This document shows, piece by piece, positions 42,959 through 51,522 of a stretch of 64,000 nt of DNA; the first letter of the stretch is position 1; each line of letters begins with the position of its first letter. The DNA comes from Bacteroidales bacterium UBA2861 (GTDB lineage: Bacteria > Bacteroidota > Bacteroidia > Bacteroidales > UBA932). Both the position numbers and the translations under genes were made by a program. The stretch lies in contig DEFD01000027.1 in the NCBI GenBank assembly GCA_002350615.1, positions 28,018-92,017 of the forward strand. Reading direction: 5' to 3'. The notes below the pieces were generated by a model. It worked only from the letters and a program-made list of their open reading frames with translations. It did not search any database and was not told the DNA's origin.

Positions 42959-45169
42959 CTAGAGGAAGCAGATGGGACGGGTGCCGTACTTGTTAGTCTT
43001 GGCAAGCTCCTGAATCTTGTTACTGCCGGAATTCGGCACGAAGGCATAGGCGTACATCCACTGTTTCAGGCCGTCCTGATAAACCTTCGTGCTGTAATTG
43101 GCAAGCCAATATGGACCGGTCAGGAGATCAGCACAGCTGTTGGAGAGTTTCCGTGCATTGGAAATCGATGTATTCACCACTGAGAGCAATTCCTCAAGAT
43201 TCTTCATGTCACTTATCAGAGGCAGCATCCAGCCTGTAGAGCCATACTTGTCCGTGGTGTTGGCTTTTCTGAGAGGAAGTGCTCCGTTGCGGCCCACGTT
43301 TTCAGTCATGCCGTTATAGTCGTTGTAATTATCTACCGAATAAATAGCCTTGATTCTTTTGCTGTCAGATGCGGAAACGTTCCATTTCCTCATCTGTTCG
43401 TACACAAGATATGTCTTATACGCGGTATTGCCCTTGGGCGCAGCCACCACCGATGCATCCCATCCGCTCTCGGCGCCGAGGTCAAAAGCGGAAGTGCACC
43501 ACTCCCACGTGTAGTCGCCGGCTTTCGGGTCTTTGATGGAGATTACTGAAGCATGCGCGAATGTGCCGTTATAATAGGCCCATTCAGTCGTGCCGAGACG
43601 GCGGAAACCGCGAAGTTTCAGGCCCCCGGTGTTCGAACTCTGGTCCGTCATGTCGTATATTACCCCTATGAGATAACTGAGGTTGCCGCCGTCCGGAGAA
43701 ACATTTACCTGACGTGCCCAGGAACCGTTCCTGTCATAAGCGCGCAGACCGCCGTCGGAATGATAATAGTAAACTTTGTTCGGATCCGAGGGAAGGTAAT
43801 ACACGAAGTCCCCTGGCTTAATGTCCTCGGCTTTGAAATCATCGACGGTAAAACTGAAACTGGAGCTCTTGCCATTCACCAGGCTCGTCACCTGGATCGC
43901 GTTCGAGTATCTGGAGCCTGACGTGGCATTAAATTCCACTTTGGCGGTTGCATTGCTAATCTGGGTAAGCGTCACATTGCTGATATCGGCGTGACTGCCT
44001 CCTATTTTGACAAGGCACAGGGCTTTGTCAGGCTGCGGACTTATATTGAGTATATGGCTGCCGTTGCCGGCATATACGACTCCTTCGCCGGAAACTTCGC
44101 TGCCGTTCAGTTTGAGGGTGAAGCCTGTCGGAGCCTCGAAGGTTTTCACGGGGATGCGGATGTCGCTGATTCCAGCAGCGGTTGTCGAAACCTTGAGATA
44201 ATAAGTGGAGCTGTTTCCTCCTACTGATGATGACGGTATTGAAAGCGCTCCATTGGAAGCGATCGCGATATTGGAGGGGTTCTCGGAGACGATGGAAAAC
44301 GTTCCGGAAGCGCTGCCTGTGCGCAGATCTCCGGTCTTTGCAATTTCGGGAACTATGGACAGGCTGTTGCCGCGCACGTAGAGAATGGTCTTCTTGTCAC
44401 TGTCCAGCCGCCAGTCGCCGTTTGCCTTCATCTCGTCGAGAATCGGGATGGAAATACCGTAAATGTGGCCGCAGACCTTCACTGAAGCCGATCCGGAGAT
44501 GCCGCCTTTCTTTGCACGGACCGTGATTGTCGCCGGGTTTGAACTTGTCGGTTTATGGGAGGTATTTGACGCCACCTTCAGGGTGAGTTTGCCCTGCCCG
44601 TCTTTCATACTGCCTTTTTCCACGCTCACACGGTCATCGTTGCTGTAAATGGAGACATCCGCCCAACTGGCATTGATAGGCAGGAGATTGACCGTTATCT
44701 CCTCGCTCTCCCCCTTTCCGTCGGAACCCAGATCACTGAGTTCCAGACTGCCCTTGCTGAGGGCGATGCCGGTCAGCGTCACTGCATCGATATACTCTCT
44801 GACTTGGACGGAGCAAGTGCAATACACCGAAGGATTACTCTTCAAGCTGGCTGTGACAGTGGCCGTTCCGGGAGACAGCGCAGTGATTTTGAGACCTGCG
44901 ACATTCACTACCGAAGGATCGCTGCTGCTTATTTCCACCGCGGTTTCCTTGGACTCGTCCTGCACCGAAACCACAGGTTTTTTCGACCAGTCAGGCTCTG
45001 CCTTGATGGACAGGCTGCGTTCCTCCCCTTCTTCAAGTGAAAAACTTGAAGTAACAAAGGAAATGGAAGTGGGTTCAACCTTGTCCACTTTCCCGTGAGC
45101 CTCGATTTTATCCTTTTTGCAAGCTGCCAGCGCGAGAATTGTCACGACGGCGAATATCAGTTTTTTCAT
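42959..45169 (-). CDS. Surface lipoprotein with Big_2-like domains and a FISUMP-like C terminus
   Basis: 736 residues. Lipobox ILALAAC (Cys 17). A Big_2-like module (about 35-125) ends in GTATVTASLKSNPSVYCTCS; at least three further beta-sandwich modules follow, less clear. The last 220 residues (FVYYLPSDPNKVYYYHSDG, then GSTGWMLPLISDMKNLEELL and GTRPICFL) resemble the DUF1566/FISUMP-type domain also found in the 21-25 kb lipoprotein. Predicted to be exposed on the outer membrane. An RHH gene lies 21 nt upstream on the same strand. Confidence 0.78.
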   Translation of the reverse strand: MKKLIFAVVTILALAACKKDKIEAHGKVDKVEPTSISFVTSSFSLEEGEERSLSIKAEPDWSKKPVVSVQDESKETAVEISSSDPSVVNVAGLKITALSPGTATVTASLKSNPSVYCTCSVQVREYIDAVTLTGIALSKGSLELSDLGSDGKGESEEITVNLLPINASWADVSIYSNDDRVSVEKGSMKDGQGKLTLKVASNTSHKPTSSNPATITVRAKKGGISGSASVKVCGHIYGISIPILDEMKANGDWRLDSDKKTILYVRGNSLSIVPEIAKTGDLRTGSASGTFSIVSENPSNIAIASNGALSIPSSSVGGNSSTYYLKVSTTAAGISDIRIPVKTFEAPTGFTLKLNGSEVSGEGVVYAGNGSHILNISPQPDKALCLVKIGGSHADISNVTLTQISNATAKVEFNATSGSRYSNAIQVTSLVNGKSSSFSFTVDDFKAEDIKPGDFVYYLPSDPNKVYYYHSDGGLRAYDRNGSWARQVNVSPDGGNLSYLIGVIYDMTDQSSNTGGLKLRGFRRLGTTEWAYYNGTFAHASVISIKDPKAGDYTWEWCTSAFDLGAESGWDASVVAAPKGNTAYKTYLVYEQMRKWNVSASDSKRIKAIYSVDNYNDYNGMTENVGRNGALPLRKANTTDKYGSTGWMLPLISDMKNLEELLSVVNTSISNARKLSNSCADLLTGPYWLANYSTKVYQDGLKQWMYAYAFVPNSGSNKIQELAKTNKYGTRPICFL

Positions 45170-45190
45170 AAGAGTGTGGGTTATTTCAGA

Positions 45191-45418
45191 TTAGAACAGC
45201 GTTGGGTGATTCTCGTCCAGGGCCTGAAGCACATGCTCCATAGTGGCCTGGCGGATGAGGGCGCTACGGGATTTCACGCCGAAGCGTTTGCAGTATTCAT
45301 CGAGCACGGCAAGTTCCTTTTTGTTGAAGAAAACCGTCTTGCGCGTGCTGCGCCTGAGGGCCGCCCGCTCCTTGTCGTGATAGCGGGGGTCGATTCCTGT
45401 TTTTTTCCTTCCTGCCAT
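45191..45418 (-). CDS. Small ribbon-helix-helix-like protein
   Basis: 75 residues from the ATG at 45418. A basic arm (GRKKTGIDPRYHDKERAALR) precedes TRKTVFFNKKELAVLDEYCK and RSRSALIRQA-type helix, a ribbon-helix-helix pattern (KTVFFN strand, then two helices), ending in LDENHPTLF. Similar short proteins are common in Bacteroidales. It may be a DNA-binding regulator of the adjacent lipoprotein gene, 21 nt downstream. A -7 box lies 7 nt before the start. Confidence 0.7.
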   Translation of the reverse strand: MAGRKKTGIDPRYHDKERAALRRSTRKTVFFNKKELAVLDEYCKRFGVKSRSALIRQATMEHVLQALDENHPTLF

Positions 45419-45424
45419 ATCCGG

Positions 45425-45432
45425 CAAATATA
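45425..45432 (-). promoter_or_regulatory. -7 box of the RHH gene, near-leaderless
   Basis: Minus-strand TATATTTG ends 6 nt before the ATG at 45418, directly behind the terminator of the upstream gene. Confidence 0.6.
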
Positions 45433-45437
45433 AACAA

Positions 45438-45469
45438 AAAACGGCTGATTGTCAATAACCAGCCGTTTT
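45438..45469 (-). terminator. Terminator of the fimbrillin-like gene
   Basis: 9-bp arms AAAACGGCT and its complement around a short loop, followed on the minus strand by a T-rich run; 18 nt after the stop at 45487. Confidence 0.88.
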
Positions 45470-45486
45470 CAGTCATCGATGCAAGT

Positions 45487-47847
45487 TTATTCGTACATCA
45501 GGCACACCATACTGAGCGTGCAGTCGGCAGCGTCGTTAGCCTCTTTCACCCAAAGGGTCTGCGTTTGATCGTCGGCATCCATGCCGTTGAAGTCGCTCGC
45601 TCCCTGATAGGTGGGGAAGTAATTGTTCCCTATGAAGGGGTTGAAGCCGGCCGCAGGTTTGCCACCAGTATTGGTAGTCGTGGACAGGACTTTAGAGAGA
45701 TCGCTTGCTTTGCTCTTCATCCTGGCCGTGAATTTCGTAGTGTATGTACTGGCCGTCGGGTTCGCGAAACCTACGCTGATTCGGCTGCAGCCGTAATCCT
45801 CCATGTCGGGAAGATCGAAAGTAACCTCGCACTCGTTCTTGAGCACGATATTGCTTTCGTTGACGATCATGGCATCCACGGTTGCGGTTCCCTTGTTCAC
45901 GAAGGTCATCGTTACCGTATAATCCTTGTTCGCAAAGTTGTCATGAAGCACGAAGGACCTGGTGGCGGTGGCTCCGACTGCAAGGCCGGTGACGCTGGTG
46001 AGACCCTCGTGCGCGGTCGTAAAGTTGAGAAGCACGCGTTTATAGGTCGTAAGAGGGCCATAAACCTTTTCACCGTCAACAATGACATAGGGCTTCAAGG
46101 CAACCGGCAGCACCGGCTCCCCATAATAGGAATCCTGGGCCACGTACGCGGAAGTGAAGGCGGGTAGTTTGCTTACGTCACCGGCCGCCACCGATTTCCA
46201 CTCGTCATTGCCGAACTGATAATCGAAGCCAAGGGTAGAGGTTGTAAGATTTATGCCTGAAGTCGCACGCACCCTACCCTGGAACTGCACGCGCTGTACA
46301 TAGTTTTTGGGAGTATAGTTGACGATGGACTTGACCCTTTCAACCTCTTCACCCAGATATGTAAGTTTAATTTTCATGACATCCGCAGACTGAGCTGCAT
46401 TAAACAGAAGCCTGTAAGTCGAGTCAGGATATGTCGCCTTATATTTGGATCCCGGGGCTCCGTAAAGATCCCAGACTCCAAACTGCGCGTGCTGGTCGGT
46501 AAGGGCTGCGCCTATGGCATTTCCGGCAGAGTCCTTCAGCACTTGCGAAGAAGCATCAGCGATGCAGGCAAGTCCGCTGAGGCAGAGGGAATCAGCCTTG
46601 GTGCCGCCCACAGGATTATTGCGCCCGAATTCAACCTCGGCCTTTACAAGGCGTTTTCCCTTAACTATAGGGAAATCGATGTAGGAGCCCGTTTTGTGCG
46701 AGTTGAGACGAATCCCGGCAAGGTTGCCGAAGGCCACAGCCTTGGTGTTGTAAAGGGTCCAGGCATACTGGCAGCTTTTGGAGACAAGAGGAACATACTT
46801 ATGGCTGAACTGCCATCCTATCCTGCTGGCCAAGGATGATTGGAAATAAACACCCATGTCAAGAGCCTTGCTTGTATAAGGGGAGCTGCCGGCATTTTCG
46901 AAATCAAGTTCAAGAACTTCAGTCTTATAGAACTTGGACGGATTGATGCTGCCGCCTTCATACAGACGGGAAGCGATGAGTTTCTTGCTGTTTTCAAGTT
47001 TCATGAAACCTACCTCTCCGTTGGATTTCTCCACGCGGACGGTGAAATCAAGGTCTTCCGTATTCATCTCGCCGATAACAAGATAGACATCGCCGCTGAT
47101 AACTGCACCGTCACGGTAGATCACGGTCTCGTTGGAACGCTTGACCCAGTTGTCGGTAGAGGAGAAAGCCATAAAGCCGAGATTCTCATCTTCTTCTCCC
47201 TCTTTATGGGTTACGCGGGCCTGATAGCCTCCGGAAAGATAACGGGACGAAGCCGAAGCGTTGGTTTCGTGACGGAACACGAGTTTTGTCGCATTCAGTT
47301 CCGCCGGCACGCTGAATTTCCAGTAGCTCACGCCGCTCTGGAAAACGAATTTTCCTTCATGCCTGTTTGCATTGCAGAGCAGACGATGGGGAGCGTCTTC
47401 GAGAAGGCCGGTCTGCTGGGTGGGAACATCGAACCTGAGGTTGTGATATGTTCCTTTATCCGACGCCTTCGCAGAAACATAGAGGAGGTCCGACTCCACA
47501 TAGGGATACACTGCAAAACAGAGATTCAAGGAAGTGACATCCTCGATATCATCGCAGTCGAAGGGGACATTTTCAGATCCGTCCTGACGGGCGGTGAACT
47601 TGTAGGACTGTCCGCTGGCATAGTCTATCACAGCGATTTCGTCACCGGCTTTCCAACTGAAAGCAGTGCCGTTCAGAGCCACCTTGTCCTCTGCAGGCTG
47701 CTCTACGCTGGCATAGATCGTTACGAGTTCGCCCTTCTTTTCAACATTCTTTTCAGGGCTGTTTTCTTTGAGTTCCGCCTTGGCGCAGGCGAAAAGGGCT
47801 GAGCACGCGGCTGCCGCGCACATCAGCTTAAAGATGCGCTTTACCAT
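45487..47847 (-). CDS. Fimbrillin-like surface lipoprotein
   Basis: 786 residues from the ATG at 47847; the frame is open 46 codons further, but that stretch is the small gene 47841-48008 in another frame. Lipobox CSALFAC (Cys near 21). The N-terminal half follows the fimbrillin/FimA-like pattern of Bacteroidota: ELVTIYASVEQPAEDKVALN, FSWKAGDEIAVID, LCFAVYPY, WKFSVPAELNATKL. The C-terminal half is a series of beta-sandwich segments. It may be a pilus or adhesin component. The start overlaps the stop of the 55-codon gene. Confidence 0.72.
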   Translation of the reverse strand: MVKRIFKLMCAAAACSALFACAKAELKENSPEKNVEKKGELVTIYASVEQPAEDKVALNGTAFSWKAGDEIAVIDYASGQSYKFTARQDGSENVPFDCDDIEDVTSLNLCFAVYPYVESDLLYVSAKASDKGTYHNLRFDVPTQQTGLLEDAPHRLLCNANRHEGKFVFQSGVSYWKFSVPAELNATKLVFRHETNASASSRYLSGGYQARVTHKEGEEDENLGFMAFSSTDNWVKRSNETVIYRDGAVISGDVYLVIGEMNTEDLDFTVRVEKSNGEVGFMKLENSKKLIASRLYEGGSINPSKFYKTEVLELDFENAGSSPYTSKALDMGVYFQSSLASRIGWQFSHKYVPLVSKSCQYAWTLYNTKAVAFGNLAGIRLNSHKTGSYIDFPIVKGKRLVKAEVEFGRNNPVGGTKADSLCLSGLACIADASSQVLKDSAGNAIGAALTDQHAQFGVWDLYGAPGSKYKATYPDSTYRLLFNAAQSADVMKIKLTYLGEEVERVKSIVNYTPKNYVQRVQFQGRVRATSGINLTTSTLGFDYQFGNDEWKSVAAGDVSKLPAFTSAYVAQDSYYGEPVLPVALKPYVIVDGEKVYGPLTTYKRVLLNFTTAHEGLTSVTGLAVGATATRSFVLHDNFANKDYTVTMTFVNKGTATVDAMIVNESNIVLKNECEVTFDLPDMEDYGCSRISVGFANPTASTYTTKFTARMKSKASDLSKVLSTTTNTGGKPAAGFNPFIGNNYFPTYQGASDFNGMDADDQTQTLWVKEANDAADCTLSMVCLMYE

Positions 47848-48008
47848 GGCTGATAATCTGAATAATCGTCGGTTTCGTCCTCGATGAGAACGTTGATGGA
47901 ATCGGCGGTCTCGCTGTCGCAGAGAACCGCGTAGGAGCGCAGGGCAAGCTCCTCGGACTGCGGAGAGACATAATGCCCTCCCCAATTGTTGCTACTGAGT
48001 TTGGTCAT
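47841..48008 (-). CDS. 55-residue peptide gene coupled to the fimbrillin-like gene
   Basis: ATG at 48008, TAA at 47843-47841. The product begins MTKLSSNNWGGHYVSPQSEE, continues LALRSYAVLCDSETADS and ends in an acidic, aromatic tail (DETDDYSDYQPW). The Y-x-S-P-x-x-E then V-L-C-x-S layout recalls short Bacteroidales peptides that precede surface-protein genes; their function is unknown to me. No signal peptide. The downstream lipoprotein ATG lies within its last codons (ATGGTAA), so the two are translationally coupled, and a full promoter (48046-48076) precedes this gene. Confidence 0.7.
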   Translation of the reverse strand: MTKLSSNNWGGHYVSPQSEELALRSYAVLCDSETADSINVLIEDETDDYSDYQPW

Positions 48009-48045
48009 ATTTTTAGTTTAGCGTTTATTGGCTTGCTACAATTCG

Positions 48046-48076
48046 TAAAGTTACAAATCTTTCGGAAAAATACAAA
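48046..48076 (-). promoter_or_regulatory. Promoter of the peptide/fimbrillin-like operon
   Basis: Minus strand: -33 TTTG (48076-48073), 19-nt spacer, -7 TAACTTTA (48053-48046). Start near 48040, leader about 30 nt. Confidence 0.7.
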
Positions 48077-48113
48077 CGCTCCGACAGGTAAACCTTTTCG
48101 GAGCGATGTAATA

Positions 48114-48150
48114 GGAGCGAAGCGACAAGGCTGCTTCTGCAGCCCGCTGG
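48114..48150 (+). repeat. Dispersed palindromic element (GCAGCC), partial copy 2
   Basis: GGAGCGAAGCGACAAGGCTG then the GGCTGCTTCTGCAGCC palindrome, same as the complement of 42765-42800; the TTAGGGG hairpin is missing. Confidence 0.85.
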
Positions 48151-48192
48151 GTTATGGGTGTCCCCGAGAGGAGGAAAGGCAGCCGCTGGCTG

Positions 48193-49449
48193 CTAATGCT
48201 TGTATTGCCTGAACGCAATACAAGCATTATGGCCACCAAATCCCAGGCTGTCCGAAATTCCCAGCGTACACTGGACTTTCTTCGCCACATTAGGCGTATA
48301 GTCCAAGTCACATTCGGGATCCGGCGTATCCAGGTTGATGGTCGGGGTGACGATGCCCTCCTTGAGGGAAAGCACGGTCGCGATGGCTTCCGCAGCGCCG
48401 GCGGCCCCGAACATATGGCCCGTCATGCTCTTGATTGATGTTATGTGCGCCTTGTAAGCGTTCTCTCCAAGCGCAAGCTTGTATGCCGCGGTCTCGGAAA
48501 GGTCGTTTAGGTGCGTTCCGGTGCCATGGGCGTTGATGTACAGCACGTCTTTCTCCGGATCATATCCGGCCTCGTCGAGAGCTTCGCGCAGGCAGTATGC
48601 CTGGGTGGTTCCCTCCGGACGCGGTGCGGTGGAATGGTAGGCGTCGCAGGTGTTGCCGTAGCCCACGATCTCTCCGTAAATCTTCGCTCCGCGCGCAAGG
48701 GCGTGCTCCAGTTCTTCGAAAATGAGAATGGCGCCGCCGTTGCCCATCACGAAACCTCCGCGGTTTGCATTGAAGGGAAGCGATGCGTATTTGGGATCTT
48801 CCGCCCTGGAAAGCGCTTTCGCATTAGCGAAACCGGCGATTCCGAGAGGGATGGTCGCATGCTCGCAACCGCCCGTGATGATGGCGTCGGCATAGCCATA
48901 TTTAATGGCCCTGAAAGCCTCGCCAAGGCAGTGGGAAGATGTCGCACAGGCTGTGACTATGTCCAGGCATACGCCCTGGGCATGGTTCTTTATGGCGATG
49001 TGCCCCGCCGCGATGTTCGAAATCATCGAAGGGATGAAGAGGGGCGAAATCCACTGCCCGGACTCGTCCTCTATCATCTTCTGCGTCTCGCGGTACTGGA
49101 TTTCAAATCCGCCGATTCCGCTGCCCACATAGACTCCAAGCCTGAAAGGATCGATATTGGCGTCCTCGCCTTCGCTGTGCAGGCCGGAATCCTGCATCGC
49201 CTGGTAGGCAGCCGCCACGCCATACTGGGTGAAAAGGCCCTGCTTGCGCACGAATGCCTTGTCCATGCCGTACTGCAGGGGGTCGAAGTCCTTGACCTGG
49301 CCCGCTATGTGCACGGGAAGTTTCGAAGAATCGAATGTAGATATGAAGTCTATGCCGCAGACTCCGTCACAAAGGTTTTTCCAAAAAGTAGGTATGTCAT
49401 TGCCAACCGGAGATATAACTCCCATACCCGTAACTACTACTCTTTTCAT
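48193..49449 (-). CDS. fabF: 3-oxoacyl-ACP synthase II
   Basis: 418 residues from the ATG at 49449 (MKRVVVTGMGVISPVGN); six more codons upstream are open but hold an AGGA stretch better read as leader. Catalytic Cys in DIVTACATSSHCLG, His in INAHGTGTHLND and SIKSMTGHMFGAAGA. Condensing enzyme for fatty-acid elongation. It follows fabK across a 130-base gap containing a long inverted repeat, and ends the buk-fabH-fabK-fabF order. Confidence 0.96.
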   Translation of the reverse strand: MKRVVVTGMGVISPVGNDIPTFWKNLCDGVCGIDFISTFDSSKLPVHIAGQVKDFDPLQYGMDKAFVRKQGLFTQYGVAAAYQAMQDSGLHSEGEDANIDPFRLGVYVGSGIGGFEIQYRETQKMIEDESGQWISPLFIPSMISNIAAGHIAIKNHAQGVCLDIVTACATSSHCLGEAFRAIKYGYADAIITGGCEHATIPLGIAGFANAKALSRAEDPKYASLPFNANRGGFVMGNGGAILIFEELEHALARGAKIYGEIVGYGNTCDAYHSTAPRPEGTTQAYCLREALDEAGYDPEKDVLYINAHGTGTHLNDLSETAAYKLALGENAYKAHITSIKSMTGHMFGAAGAAEAIATVLSLKEGIVTPTINLDTPDPECDLDYTPNVAKKVQCTLGISDSLGFGGHNACIAFRQYKH

Positions 49450-49465
49450 GTTTTGTTTTTTCCTC

Positions 49466-49577
49466 ATAACAGCCGCCCTTTCATAAGCGCCTCACTTCGT
49501 TCGGCCCCTCCCGTGGAACGGGCCCCTCCCTCTTATCATGCCGAGGGTGGCAGAGCTTATGAAAGGGCAGCTGTTAT
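49466..49577. repeat. Long inverted repeat between fabK and fabF
   Basis: 23-nt arms 49466-49488 and 49555-49577 match with one mismatch and enclose 66 nt containing a smaller GC-rich palindrome. The right arm starts 2 nt from the fabK stop and the left arm ends 17 nt from the fabF start, filling the whole intergenic gap. Confidence 0.85.
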
Positions 49578-49578
49578 A

Positions 49579-50532
49579 TCAGTTATTAACTATAGTTTCC
49601 GGTATGGTGAGAATAATTCTCTCCATACCACTCATAATGTCTTTCACAATTTCAGCGGCGGTCTCTTTCTTATGGATCATTCCCGCAACCTCGCCGGCAA
49701 GGAAACTGCCTCCGGAAAGGTCGCCGTCGAACACGGCCTTGCGCATCGAGCCTGTGCCGAAAGCGCGAAGTTCGTCGGGGCTCACTGCGGGATCCGCTTC
49801 CATGCGTGCAAACTTCTTGCTGAAGGGGGTCTTGAGGCTGCGGACAGCGTCGTGAAGGCTCTCGCCCGTAATGATCGTACTCACGTCGGAGGCGGCTATG
49901 AGGCGCTCTTTGTACACCTCGTGCACGCAGCACTCATCGGCGATCAGGAAGCGCGTTCCCACCTGCACCCCGCAGGCTCCGAGCATGAAGGCCGCAGCGG
50001 CTCCGCGACCGTCGAAGATACCTCCTGCGGCAAGCACGGGGATATCCAGGGCGTCCACCACCTGGGGCACAAGGGCCATGGTGTGGGTATCGCCGATATG
50101 GCCTCCGGATTCAGCGCCTTCCGCCACAACTGCGGTGGCACCAAGTTCCTGCATCTTGAGCGCGTAGGCCACTGAAGCCACCACGGGGATGAACTTAATG
50201 CCGGCGGCCTTCCACTTTTCCACATAGGGTGAAGGGGTTCCGGCTCCGGTGGTCACTATCTTTATGCCTTCCTCCACGACAAGGTCCGCGATTTCAGCGG
50301 CATTCGGGGCTGCGAGCATGATGTTCACGCCGAAGGGCTTGTCGGTGTGTTCGCGCGCCTTGCGGATTTCCGCACGCACGGCCTCCGTTCCATAATTGAT
50401 TGAAGATATGAGTCCAAGGCCTCCCGCATTGGAAACGGCCGCCGCGAGTCTGCCGTCGGCAATCCATGCCATACCGCCCTGGAAGATGGGATAACGTATC
50501 CCGAGAATATCACAAATGGGGCTTTTAATCAT
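49579..50532 (-). CDS. fabK: Enoyl-ACP reductase II, FMN type (FabK)
   Basis: 317 residues from the ATG at 50532. TIM-barrel flavoprotein of the FabK/nitronate monooxygenase group: YPIFQGGMAWIADGRLAAAV, VVAEGAESGGHIGD, VLAAGGIFDGRGAAAAF and GVQVGTRFLIADE. In this setting, between fabH and fabF, enoyl-ACP reduction is far more likely than nitronate oxidation. A -7 box (minus TATCTTTG, 50544-50537) lies 4 nt before the ATG, so it may also have its own leaderless transcript. Confidence 0.9.
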   Translation of the reverse strand: MIKSPICDILGIRYPIFQGGMAWIADGRLAAAVSNAGGLGLISSINYGTEAVRAEIRKAREHTDKPFGVNIMLAAPNAAEIADLVVEEGIKIVTTGAGTPSPYVEKWKAAGIKFIPVVASVAYALKMQELGATAVVAEGAESGGHIGDTHTMALVPQVVDALDIPVLAAGGIFDGRGAAAAFMLGACGVQVGTRFLIADECCVHEVYKERLIAASDVSTIITGESLHDAVRSLKTPFSKKFARMEADPAVSPDELRAFGTGSMRKAVFDGDLSGGSFLAGEVAGMIHKKETAAEIVKDIMSGMERIILTIPETIVNN

Positions 50533-50554
50533 GATGCAAAGATACACAAATTAA

Positions 50555-51508
50555 CTATATCTGCCATTCCAGAAGCGCGGCCCCGCTGAGAAGGCCCGCT
50601 CCGAAAGCACTGAATACCAAAATATCTCCTTTCTTGAAGCAGCCGGCCCGGTTGCATTCGTCAAGGAGTATGGGGCAGGAAGCCGATGAAGAATTGCCGT
50701 GGTCGTAAATATTCGTATGGAACTTCGACTCGTCAACGTTCAGTTCCGAACGGATGGCATCTACTATCCGCATATTCGCCTGATGGATCATGAAATGGTC
50801 CACATCTTCCAGGCGCAGGCCTGCATCTTCCACAAGCTTGCGGATGTCACGGACCGAGGTGCTCACCGCAAAGCGGAACACTTCCCTGCCCTTCATCTGC
50901 AGGGGGACGTCTTCCTCCTGCTTCACCACGTAGGGAGTCGGCATGAGGTTGCGGTATTCCCAGATCTTGTCAGGAGAAGGTTCGCTGTAAAGCTTGATGC
51001 CGCGAAGTCCGTCTCCCAGCGTGAGCACCGCCGCTCCGGCACCGTCGCCGAAGAGCACGCAGGTGCTGCGGTCCTGCCATGACGTCATCTTGGACGGCTC
51101 TTCCGCACACACCACCAGCACGTTGTTCACCTTGCCCGCGGCGAAATAACTGTCCGCGATGTCCATGGCGTAGATGAATCCGGGGCAGGCGCAGTTTATG
51201 TCCATACAGGGGCAGTGAAGGCCGGTCTTGGCGGAAATGATACTGCTTAGTCCGGGGGTCATGTATTCATTCACCACGTTGGAGCAAATGAAAAGGTCGA
51301 TGTCCTCCACCGTGAGGCCGGCCATCTGCAAAGCACTTTGGGCAGCCTGGGAGGCAAGGTCTTCCAGGCGTTCGTCGGTGATGACGTGACGGCTGCGGAT
51401 GCCCGTGCGGGGGAAAATCCATTCGTCGCTCGTATCCAGGAAACGGGCGATATCGTCGTTGCTTACTTGTTTGCGGGGAATCGCACTCCCCGTTCCGATG
51501 ATTTTCAT
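50555..51508 (-). CDS. fabH: 3-oxoacyl-ACP synthase III
   Basis: 317 residues. The Cys-His-Asn triad is visible: DINCACPGFIYAM, FMIHQANMRIVDAI and YDHGNSSSASCPIL. Starts fatty-acid synthesis by condensing an acyl-CoA primer with malonyl-ACP; primer choice sets straight or branched chains. It follows buk by 14 nt, suggesting that the kinase supplies primer precursors. Confidence 0.95.
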   Translation of the reverse strand: MKIIGTGSAIPRKQVSNDDIARFLDTSDEWIFPRTGIRSRHVITDERLEDLASQAAQSALQMAGLTVEDIDLFICSNVVNEYMTPGLSSIISAKTGLHCPCMDINCACPGFIYAMDIADSYFAAGKVNNVLVVCAEEPSKMTSWQDRSTCVLFGDGAGAAVLTLGDGLRGIKLYSEPSPDKIWEYRNLMPTPYVVKQEEDVPLQMKGREVFRFAVSTSVRDIRKLVEDAGLRLEDVDHFMIHQANMRIVDAIRSELNVDESKFHTNIYDHGNSSSASCPILLDECNRAGCFKKGDILVFSAFGAGLLSGAALLEWQI

Positions 51509-51522
51509 ATAGCGTTCAGGTT

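Noticed and set aside
48511..50175. Plus-strand ORF of 554 codons
   Set aside because: Antisense to fabF and fabK; composition typical of shadow frames.
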